This document shows positions 1 through 5,117 of a DNA stretch of 5,117 nucleotides, piece after piece. A model generated the notes under the pieces. It did no database searches. It saw only the letters and a list, made by a program, of their open reading frames with translations, and was not told the DNA's origin. This stretch comes from Acidobacteriaceae bacterium (GTDB taxonomy: Bacteria; Acidobacteriota; Terriglobia; Bryobacterales; Bryobacteraceae). Location: positions 1-5,117 of the forward strand of contig JAFARV010000280.1 of NCBI GenBank assembly GCA_019245255.1. The letters are read 5' to 3'. The position numbers and the translations under genes are program-made. How positions within the stretch are numbered: position 1 is the first letter of the stretch; each line of letters opens with the position of its first letter.

Positions 1-1
1 T

Positions 2-418
2 CTCTGGCCGGGCAGAAACGAGGTTCTCGACTTAGGGACGCTATCAGGTGACTACGCGAGTCTCGCGTTGGGCATCAACGACCAGGGGCTTGTCGTAGGT
101 GCCTCGTTGGACACTAACTTCAATCCACGCGCCTATATATGGCATCGCAGAGTCATGACCGACCTGAATACGCTGCTCAGAGACAATGCCGGTCTCTATC
201 TTCTTCTGACGGAATCCATCAATAACCGCGGAGAGATCGTTGGCTTCGGCGCCACAAACGCGGGCGACGTTCACGGCTTTCTGGCCGTTCCCATCGATGA
301 AGATGGCGATTTCGATAGAAATTCGAACAGATACGCCGAGTATCCACGGCCGGTACTGTCCGATTCGGCTCGCGAACGCTTGCGCCAGATCGTCGCCAAC
401 TTACATCGCGGTTTATAA
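2..418 (+). CDS. HAF-repeat (propeller-like) protein, C-terminal fragment
   Basis: The frame is open from base 2, so the gene starts outside the window; 138 codons and a TAA stop are visible. Two HAF-type repeats can be read. The first (about residues 10-48) has the signature DLGTLSGDY, then LGINDQGLVVG and a closing AYIWH. The second (about 52-97) has MTDLNTLL, ESINNRGEIVGFG and HGFLAVP. Known HAF-repeat proteins are predicted extracellular beta-propeller-like proteins of unknown function and are frequent in Acidobacteriota and Planctomycetes-like genomes. After the last repeat comes an acidic stretch, DEDGDFDRNSN (99-109), and then a basic amphipathic tail, LSDSARERLRQIVANLHRGL (119-138). 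No signal peptide can be judged because the N-terminus is missing. A TTG at 68 could be read as a start, but it falls inside the first repeat, so it is not the real start. The family call is firm; the function is unknown. Confidence 0.82.
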   Translation, partial: LWPGRNEVLDLGTLSGDYASLALGINDQGLVVGASLDTNFNPRAYIWHRRVMTDLNTLLRDNAGLYLLLTESINNRGEIVGFGATNAGDVHGFLAVPIDEDGDFDRNSNRYAEYPRPVLSDSARERLRQIVANLHRGL

Positions 419-440
419 CGCGGATACGCGATCGAAGAAT

Positions 441-469
441 GGAGGGAACACTGGAACACTGTTCCCTCC
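441..469. terminator. Hairpin between convergent genes, possible bidirectional terminator
   Basis: A perfect 10-bp inverted repeat, GGAGGGAACA (441-450) and TGTTCCCTCC (460-469), is separated by a 9-base loop. It starts 22 bases after the HAF-protein stop and lies downstream of the minus-strand tRNA-Leu, a typical place for a shared terminator. On the plus side no T-run follows (GCAAACTAGG). On the minus side the stem is followed by ATTCTTCGAT, which is only moderately T-rich. It is therefore a strong stem with a weak tail, and intrinsic termination is an inference. Confidence 0.5.
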
Positions 470-596
470 GCAAACTAGGCGCGCGCTTGGCTCACAATCC
501 CGTTCTCAGCAATATGCAGCCGCTCGAAAATGGCAGTCACTTCTGAGAATGCAGGTTGGCGGACGGGAACGCGCTGGATTCTTGCACGAACGTATT

Positions 597-683
597 TGGT
601 GCGGATGAGAGGACTTGAACCTCCACAAGATTGCTCTTACTAGAACCTGAATCTAGCGCGTCTGCCAATTCCGCCACATCCGC
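597..683 (-). tRNA. tRNA-Leu, anticodon CAG
   Basis: This tRNA reads the leucine codon CUG. On the minus strand the 7-bp acceptor stem pairs perfectly (GCGGATG at 683-677 with CATCCGC at 607-601). The discriminator is A (base 600), and the CCA end is encoded (599-597). The D arm has a 3-bp GCG/CGC stem. The anticodon stem is CTAGA/TCTAG around the loop TTCAGGT, with the anticodon CAG at plus positions 649-647. The long variable arm typical of class II tRNAs (Leu, Ser, Tyr) has an AAGA/TCTT stem capped by GCAA. The T arm is GGAGG-TTCAAGT-CCTCT, with one G-U pair. The total is 87 bases including CCA. All stems close, so the gene looks intact. It stands alone, convergent with the HAF gene and divergent from the aminotransferase gene. 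Confidence 0.97.
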
Positions 684-712
684 TCGATGCGTAGGACGAA
701 AACTATTGTGAC

Positions 713-725
713 ACACGCCGCGTGT
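713..725. repeat. 13-bp palindrome in the divergent spacer
   Basis: ACACGC-C-GCGTGT is a perfect inverted repeat with 6-bp arms and a one-base centre. It lies 30 bases upstream of the tRNA-Leu 5' end and about 155 bases upstream of the aminotransferase start, in the spacer shared by the two divergent transcripts. It could be a protein-binding site, but no regulator is encoded in the window and a match of this length can arise by chance in GC-rich DNA. Apart from this and the ribosome-binding site of the aminotransferase gene, I see no feature in 684-879 that I can support; no convincing -35/-10 pair was found on either strand. Confidence 0.3.
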
Positions 726-869
726 AGGAATTTTCCGGCGAAACAGTAAAGAGTAGAAATTTCCGGTACATTGGTTATATGGCGATTCCCGCCAACACGC
801 GTCCTTCCTTGTTCGGCTCGGACTAGCCCCGTCGCGTTCGCGGCCCCTCCACTTTTAAATCCGTTTTTT

Positions 870-874
870 GAGGT
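870..874 (+). promoter_or_regulatory. Ribosome-binding site of the aminotransferase gene
   Basis: GAGGT lies five bases before the ATG at 880, a good Shine-Dalgarno match at usable spacing in an otherwise T-rich leader. It supports 880 as the translation start. Confidence 0.75.
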
Positions 875-879
875 AATTT

Positions 880-2238
880 ATGAGCTCGCAGACCATTGCG
901 CATCCGCTCCTGCCGAACCTCGTCACGACGCTGCCGGGACCCAAGGCACGAGAAATTATACACCGCGATACGGCCGTCATTTCGCCCTCGTACACCAGGT
1001 GTTACCCGCTTGTAATGAAGCGTGGAGAGGGCGCCATTGTTGAGGATGTCGACGGCAACAGGTTTCTCGATTTCAACGCCGGTATTGCCGTCGTGGCAGC
1101 CGGACACTCGCATCCGCGCGTAGTGCAAGCCATTCAAGAGCAGGCTGCCGAGTTCGTCCACATGTCCGGCACCGATTTTTATTACGAGAATATGGTGCGC
1201 CTGGCGGAAAAGCTCGCCGCACTTGTTCCGGGCGACTCTCCGAAGCGCGTTTACTTCGGGAACTCCGGTACCGAAGCTGTCGAGGCAGCCCTCAAATTGG
1301 CTCGCTACCACAGTCGACGTGATAAGTTCATCGCCTTCTTTGGAGGCTTCCATGGCCGCACAATGGGCTCGCTTTCCCTCACAGGTAGTAAAGTGACGCA
1401 GCGGCGCGGCTTCGGCCCCATGCTGCCCGTCCACCATATCCCGTACGCGTACTGTTATCGATGCCCGTACGGCAAAGAGCCCGGCACGTGCGACGTCGAT
1501 TGCGTGAAGGTGATCGAAGATCAGCTCTTCAAAACGATTCTTCCCGCCGAGGAAGTTGCCGCAATCGTTGTGGAACCTGTGCAGGGCGAGGGTGGGTATC
1601 TTGTACCGCCGCCCAAATTTCATCAGGAACTCCGTCGAATTGCAGACAAATACGGCATTTTGTTGATCCATGACGAAGTGCAGTCCGGAATGGGCCGTAC
1701 CGGGCGGATGTTTGCGTCCGAGCACTTCGGCGTAGCGCCCGACATCGTGACCATCGCGAAAGGCATCGCGAGCGGAATGCCCCTGTCGGCCACTGTTGCC
1801 CGCGCCGAGGTGATGAATTGGACTCCGGGCGCGCATGCTTCCACTTTTGGCGGAAATCCCGTTTCGATCGCCGCCTCTCTGACCACCATTGAGCTGCTTG
1901 AAGATGAACTGATCGAGAACGCAGCTCGGATCGGAAGATACATGATGGAGCGCATGTCTGATTGGACGCAGCGTTTCCGCTACGTGGGTGATGTCCGCGG
2001 GTTAGGTCTCATGATCGGTGTCGAGATTGTCCGCGACCAGGCCACCAAAGAACGTGCGCCGGAGCTGCGAGACCGCGTCGAGACGATGGCATTCGAACGC
2101 GGGCTGTTGATCCTCGGAGCCGGTCAGAACAGTCTGCGTTTGTGTCCGCCGCTCGTGATTACGAGGGAACAGGCGGATTTCGCGATCGAAACTTTAGAGG
2201 AATGCCTGAGGCTATGTGAGGCACGAGCCTCAGCCTGA
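880..2238 (+). CDS. Class-III PLP-dependent aminotransferase (GABA/ornithine type)
   Basis: This 452-residue protein is full length for fold-type I class-III aminotransferases, which move the distal amino group of substrates such as 4-aminobutyrate, ornithine or acetylornithine to a 2-oxo acid. It is predicted cytosolic and dimeric. The N-terminal block PGPKAREI (20-27) and SPSYTRCYP (35-43) is followed by the cofactor-phosphate site GNSGTEA (127-133), FHGRT (157-161), EPVQGEGG (232-239), DEVQSGMGRTG (265-275, Asp265 for the pyridine nitrogen) and the PLP lysine Lys294 in TIAKG. STFGGNP (321-327) and the C-terminal RLCPPL (420-425) complete the fold. Between them lies CYRCPYGKEPGTCDVDC (192-208), a four-cysteine segment that I recall from the archaeal-type GABA/ornithine aminotransferase and broad-substrate racemase branch. 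The ATG is backed by GAGGT. It is the first gene of a three-gene co-directional run. The family is certain; the substrate is not, and racemase activity is also possible. Confidence 0.93.
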   Translation: MSSQTIAHPLLPNLVTTLPGPKAREIIHRDTAVISPSYTRCYPLVMKRGEGAIVEDVDGNRFLDFNAGIAVVAAGHSHPRVVQAIQEQAAEFVHMSGTDFYYENMVRLAEKLAALVPGDSPKRVYFGNSGTEAVEAALKLARYHSRRDKFIAFFGGFHGRTMGSLSLTGSKVTQRRGFGPMLPVHHIPYAYCYRCPYGKEPGTCDVDCVKVIEDQLFKTILPAEEVAAIVVEPVQGEGGYLVPPPKFHQELRRIADKYGILLIHDEVQSGMGRTGRMFASEHFGVAPDIVTIAKGIASGMPLSATVARAEVMNWTPGAHASTFGGNPVSIAASLTTIELLEDELIENAARIGRYMMERMSDWTQRFRYVGDVRGLGLMIGVEIVRDQATKERAPELRDRVETMAFERGLLILGAGQNSLRLCPPLVITREQADFAIETLEECLRLCEARASA

Positions 2239-2313
2239 AGCGCGTTCTGCCTCCCGTAATAACTCGCAGAGGGCGAGAGTCGCGTCCGATCCCCGCTTGG
2301 CTAAACTGGAACG

Positions 2314-2904
2314 ATGTTTGCAGGCGGTCCGGCCGCGTTGTCGGCACTTCCCGTGCTGGATGTCGGTTGCGGGATTAACAAGCATCCCGGTTCAATCGGG
2401 CTCGATCGCAACACCAACACGAACGCCGATGTTATAGCCGATCTCGATCGTTTCCCCTACCCGTTTCGGGACTGCTCTTTCCGGGAAGTTCGCGCCGTTC
2501 ATGTGATCGAGCATGTCGCGGACGTCATCCGGACCATGGAAGAATTCCATCGCCTGCTCGCTCCCGGCGGACAGGCCTTCATCGTCACGCCGCATTACAC
2601 GGACTTCAGCTCGTTTTGCGATCCCACCCATCGTTGGCATTTGAACAGCTTTTCCCTGCGGTATTTTGGACCCGATGACGGCGGGTTCGGATATTACTCC
2701 GGCGTTCGTTTTCGTGAGATTTCGACTCACGTCAAGTTACTTGCTTTCTGGAAGTATCTCGGATTCGAACTCCTTGTCAACGCGTCGCGACGCTTCCGGC
2801 GCTTCTGGGAGTTCTATCTCTGCTACATCGTTCGGGGCAAGGTCATCGAATGGCAACTGCAAGCAGCCAAAGAAACGGCGTGTTCGTCAGTCCGAAACGA
2901 CTGA
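2314..2904 (+). CDS. Class-I SAM-dependent methyltransferase (type 11-like)
   Basis: This 196-residue protein should transfer a methyl group from S-adenosylmethionine to an unidentified acceptor. The SAM site is plain: motif I LDVGCG (15-20), an acidic residue at the end of strand 2 in GLD (Asp31, ribose contact), ADLDRFPYPF (42-51), HVIEHV (63-68) and the LLAPGG turn (81-86), then the strand FIVTPH. After these comes DPTHRWHLNSFSLRYF (103-118), a block common in small methyltransferases near cell-surface sugar genes. The C-terminal region is aromatic and basic (about 143-185). Only 13 residues precede motif I, which is short. An in-frame TAA at 2302 leaves ATG 2314 as essentially the only upstream start; the ribosome site is weak (GGA at 2308-2310). 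The gene lies 75 bases after the aminotransferase and probably shares its transcript. The fold is certain and the substrate unknown. Confidence 0.88.
   Translation: MFAGGPAALSALPVLDVGCGINKHPGSIGLDRNTNTNADVIADLDRFPYPFRDCSFREVRAVHVIEHVADVIRTMEEFHRLLAPGGQAFIVTPHYTDFSSFCDPTHRWHLNSFSLRYFGPDDGGFGYYSGVRFREISTHVKLLAFWKYLGFELLVNASRRFRRFWEFYLCYIVRGKVIEWQLQAAKETACSSVRND
2839..2842 (+). promoter_or_regulatory. Candidate ribosome-binding site for the UPF0102 gene
   Basis: AAGG inside the methyltransferase coding sequence lies seven bases before the ATG at 2850. It gives the upstream start modest support over the later GTG (2880) and TTG (2952), neither of which I could pair with a better site. Confidence 0.4.
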
Positions 2905-3326
2905 TATGGAAGCTGACTGACGTAGCACGACAGTTCCGTCAAGCTCACACATTGAATCCTGACGCTGCTATCGGCAAGAAAGGCGAGGACCTGGCTCATC
3001 GCTACCTTCAAAGCGCGGGATTCAAGATTCTCGCGAGAAACTATCGTCCGGCCGGTGGCGATGCCGAAGTCGACATCGTCGCTCGAGATGGCAACACCAC
3101 AGTTTTCGTGGAGGTTAAGGCCCGCAGATCAGATCAATTCGGGTTGCCCGACCGGGCGATTGGGGACGATAAACAAAAGCGCATTTTTCGCGCCGCGCGA
3201 AGATACGCATCCCGTGCAGGAATCGATTGGAGTCAGGTTCGGTTCGATACCGTGTCGATTGTGTTTAGCAGTCCCCCGAGTATCGTGCACCAACAGGACG
3301 CCTTCTTCGAAGGCCGCGCCAATTAG
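2850..3326 (+). CDS. yraN: UPF0102/YraN family nuclease-like protein
   Basis: UPF0102 proteins have a small Holliday-junction-resolvase-like, PD-(D/E)xK-type fold; their cellular role is poorly defined. The core is clear: GKKGEDLAHRYLQSAGFKIL (42-61, with Glu46), RNYR (63-66), the strand EVDIVARDG (73-81, with Asp75), FVEVKAR (86-92, with Glu88 and Lys90), then DKQKRIFRAARRYA (107-120) and RFDTVSIVF (131-139). Asp75, Glu88 and Lys90 fit the metal site of this fold. From ATG 2850 the protein is 158 residues, about 35 more than the usual core, and it overlaps the end of the methyltransferase by 55 bases. Alternative starts are GTG 2880 and TTG 2952; the TTG gives a conventional short N-terminus (MNPDAAIGKKGED). 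Overlap and direction suggest translational coupling. The family is secure, the start is not, and the last dozen residues (SIVHQQDAFFEG) look unconserved. Confidence 0.87.
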   Translation: MATASSQRNGVFVSPKRLIWKLTDVARQFRQAHTLNPDAAIGKKGEDLAHRYLQSAGFKILARNYRPAGGDAEVDIVARDGNTTVFVEVKARRSDQFGLPDRAIGDDKQKRIFRAARRYASRAGIDWSQVRFDTVSIVFSSPPSIVHQQDAFFEGRAN

Positions 3327-3343
3327 CGGATTTGGTTCGAAGC

Positions 3344-3360
3344 GCCGCCGGACATGCGGC
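3344..3360. terminator. Small GC hairpin between convergent stop codons
   Basis: GCCGC (3344-3348) and GCGGC (3356-3360) can pair around a 7-base loop. The site falls in the 50-base gap between the stop of the UPF0102 gene (3326) and the stop of the minus-strand TPR gene (3377). Position favours a shared terminator, but the stem is only 5 bp and no T-run follows on either strand, so this is weak. Confidence 0.25.
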
Positions 3361-3376
3361 CGTCAGAACACCTGAA

Positions 3377-5117
3377 TTACTGATTCCTAGGCGGAGCCTG
3401 TTCTTTTGCCAGCCGCACGCGCGCGGTATCCAGCTTCCTCTGAACTTTTGCGACCTCTTCGGGCTCAACTTCAGCGGGCGCGCTCGTGTTCCAGGCTTTT
3501 AACGACGTCTGCCATTGGTCGATCGCGTCTTTCAGCTTCCCCTCCTTCAGATACACGTCGCCCAGGTGATCATGAATGGTCGGGTCTGTGGCCGCGATCT
3601 GCAAAGAATGCTTCAACTCAGTCTCGGCGTCACCCAGCTTGTTCAGCCGATAGTAAACCCAGCCGAGGCTATCGAGGAAAGCGTAGTTATTGGGATCTAA
3701 CTGGACGGCGCGCTGAATCAGGTCCTGGGCTTCCTGCAAACGAACGCCTTGATCGGCGAGCATGTAGCCAAGATAGTTCAATGCCGACGCATTATTAGGA
3801 TCGGCATCCAAGACCTGCCGGAACTCCTTCTCAGCCTGGTCGTATTTCTTCTCCCGCTCATACATCGATCCGCGCATAAACGCAATCTGTGTTTTATCGT
3901 CCTGCGTGGTCGCAAGCTTGTCGCTTTGATCTAGAGCCTTCCCCATCTCCGGGTAGTTCTTGGCGCTCGAGTAGCGCTCGGCGATGGCAAGCCAGATCTC
4001 CTTGTCATCCTTGCCGTCGAGCAGCTTTCTCAGCTCCGCGATCGCTTGATCAGTCTTGCCCTGATCTCCCAGAACCTCAGAGCGAACCTCACCCAACAGG
4101 CGGTCTGAAGGGTATTTTCGCGAGGCCGCATCGCTCTCCTGCTGGGCTTTTGCGAAATCCTTGGCGGCGCGATAGGTCTCAATGATCTGAGCTTCGGCAC
4201 GTGGGTCCGCCTCCGGGTTCAACGCAGCGATCTGCCGGAACGTTTCAACCGCCTGATCGTATTGCTGATTTGCGCTGTATAGAACTCCGAGGCGATCCAG
4301 CATTTCAGCTCGAGTCGCGCGTTCGCTCGATGTAGTTGTCCGCTTCGCCGTGGAATCGATGATGCCTTTTAAAGTCGTAATCGCCTCAGGCAGCTTGTTC
4401 TGATCTTGAAGAAGCAGCACCTCGTTGTAGCGGATATCCAAATTTTCAGGATCGAGTTGCTTCGCTTTCGCAATCGCATTGCCAGCTTCGGTGAACTTCT
4501 TCTGTTGGCGATAGATCTGCGCCATGCCAATGTACGGTTCGGGATCCTGAGGGCTTGCCTGCGCCATATCCGAAAACGTCTGGAGCGCCTCGTCATACCG
4601 CCCGGCAAGCGCCTGAGACTGCGCCAGCGGACCTTTCAGCTCAGTCCGTGACGGATCGAGGTCGAGCGCCTTCTTATAGGTGTCTGCAGCCAGTCCATAC
4701 TGACGCATCTGCTCGTATGCGTTCGCTAAAGCAACCAGCGTCCGGCTGGAAGGGCTTTTCTTGTTCAGCTTTTCGAGCAGGTCCGATCCGGCCTTCGGAT
4801 CACCGCGGTCCGAGTAAACCGTCGCAAGGCCAGTTACTGCATCCTCGTTATCGGGGTCAGTTGTAAGCACCTTTTTGAACGCCGCTTCAGCCTCCACCGA
4901 GTTACCGACGAGCTTCTCGAGCCGGCCGAGCATCAGCAGGCTCTCGGTGTCGCTCGGATCCTTATCGGTGACCAGCTTGTATTGCTCAATGGCGCGCTTT
5001 GCCATCGCCTCATCGACCCGATTCGCCTGATCTCCCAGTTCCTGAGTGTAGATGTGGGCCAGAACGCGGCGGGCATTCAGATCGTCGGGATTCGCTTTCA
5101 GAGCCGACTGGGCTTCC
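3377..5117 (-). CDS. Tetratricopeptide-repeat protein, 5'-truncated
   Basis: The minus-strand frame is open from the right window edge to TAA at 3379-3377, giving 579 codons; an ATG at 5005 is internal, because the 37 codons before it (5116-5006) carry on the repeat pattern (LKANPDDLNARRVLAHIY). About 14 full 34-residue TPR units follow one another, with typical joins such as DPSDTESLLMLG, DPENLDIRY and DPNNASALNYLGYML. A Thr/Ser-rich linker (TAKRTTTSSERAT) interrupts the array between the sixth and seventh units. The last three units, LNYLGYMLADQGV, LDSLGWVYYRL and IHDHLGDVYLKEGK (from about 3781 to the 3' end), resemble the most conserved block of long bacterial TPR proteins. A charged helix (EPEEVAKVQRKLDTARVRLA) and a Pro-rich end close the protein. 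TPR arrays are protein-binding scaffolds; the partner is unknown. Export or lipidation cannot be judged without the N-terminus. Confidence 0.92.
   Translation of the reverse strand, partial: EAQSALKANPDDLNARRVLAHIYTQELGDQANRVDEAMAKRAIEQYKLVTDKDPSDTESLLMLGRLEKLVGNSVEAEAAFKKVLTTDPDNEDAVTGLATVYSDRGDPKAGSDLLEKLNKKSPSSRTLVALANAYEQMRQYGLAADTYKKALDLDPSRTELKGPLAQSQALAGRYDEALQTFSDMAQASPQDPEPYIGMAQIYRQQKKFTEAGNAIAKAKQLDPENLDIRYNEVLLLQDQNKLPEAITTLKGIIDSTAKRTTTSSERATRAEMLDRLGVLYSANQQYDQAVETFRQIAALNPEADPRAEAQIIETYRAAKDFAKAQQESDAASRKYPSDRLLGEVRSEVLGDQGKTDQAIAELRKLLDGKDDKEIWLAIAERYSSAKNYPEMGKALDQSDKLATTQDDKTQIAFMRGSMYEREKKYDQAEKEFRQVLDADPNNASALNYLGYMLADQGVRLQEAQDLIQRAVQLDPNNYAFLDSLGWVYYRLNKLGDAETELKHSLQIAATDPTIHDHLGDVYLKEGKLKDAIDQWQTSLKAWNTSAPAEVEPEEVAKVQRKLDTARVRLAKEQAPPRNQ

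Noticed and set aside
240..608. 122-codon plus-strand frame overlapping the HAF gene end and running into the tRNA
   Set aside because: It overlaps the HAF frame out of phase, crosses the hairpin and enters the tRNA gene, and shows no family features.
597..625. tRNA-Leu 3' end as an integration attachment site
   Set aside because: No second copy of the tRNA 3' segment and no integrase gene are present in the window.
703..760. Possible tRNA-Leu promoter on the minus strand (TTTACT with a downstream TACACG, or CACAAT nearer the gene)
   Set aside because: Each candidate matches only three or four of six consensus bases and the pairs do not combine a good -35 with a good -10 at normal spacing.
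731..766. Two TTTCCGG-type direct repeats 28 bases apart (731-738 and 759-766) as tandem regulator sites
   Set aside because: There are only two short imperfect copies in a small spacer, too little to distinguish from chance.
771..781. TTGGTTATATG as a promoter core for the aminotransferase gene
   Set aside because: TATATG is a partial -10 match, but the 17-base-upstream hexamer has no -35 similarity.
771..1043. 90-codon plus-strand frame starting in the spacer before the aminotransferase
   Set aside because: It has a TTG start with no ribosome site, overlaps the aminotransferase out of frame for most of its length, and has low-complexity composition.
823..1836. 337-codon open frame on the minus strand opposite the aminotransferase gene
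   Set aside because: It lies almost wholly antisense to a gene with every expected catalytic motif. Its translation is rich in Arg, His and Gly with no recognisable domain, as expected from the complement of a GC-rich coding strand.
2392..2730. 112-codon minus-strand frame opposite the methyltransferase
   Set aside because: It is antisense to clear SAM-binding motifs and shows no domain of its own.

Overview
The window is ordinary bacterial chromosome: one truncated gene at each edge, a tRNA, and three complete co-directional genes between them. The likely source is a soil or environmental bacterium of Acidobacteriota type. That is an inference from the moderately high G+C appearance, the HAF-repeat protein with a basic helical tail at the left edge, and the very long TPR protein at the right edge. 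No single marker proves the phylum.

Layout. Positions 2-418 (+) hold the C-terminal end of a HAF-repeat, propeller-like, probably secreted protein. A strong hairpin (441-469) lies between it and a convergent tRNA-Leu(CAG) gene on the minus strand (597-683, CCA end encoded). A 196-base spacer (684-879) then separates the tRNA from a divergent run of plus-strand genes. The first is a class-III PLP aminotransferase (880-2238). The second is a short class-I SAM methyltransferase (2314-2904). The third is a UPF0102/YraN-family nuclease-like protein (2850-3326), whose longest reading overlaps the methyltransferase by 55 bases. A 50-base gap with a small GC-rich hairpin separates this run from a convergent, 5'-truncated TPR-repeat protein (3377-5117, minus), with about 14 full TPR units visible.

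How the genes fit together. The three central genes look like one transcription unit by direction and spacing, with translational coupling between the last two. Their predicted jobs (amino-acid/amine transamination, methyl transfer on an unknown substrate, a nuclease-fold protein of poorly defined role) do not form an obvious pathway. I see no sign of a defence island, phage, transposon, CRISPR array, biosynthetic cluster or other new system. The points worth a second look are small: a foldback with two alternative pairings, a cysteine quartet in the aminotransferase, the uncertain start of the UPF0102 gene, an acidic loop and tail in the HAF protein, and a short palindrome upstream of the tRNA.
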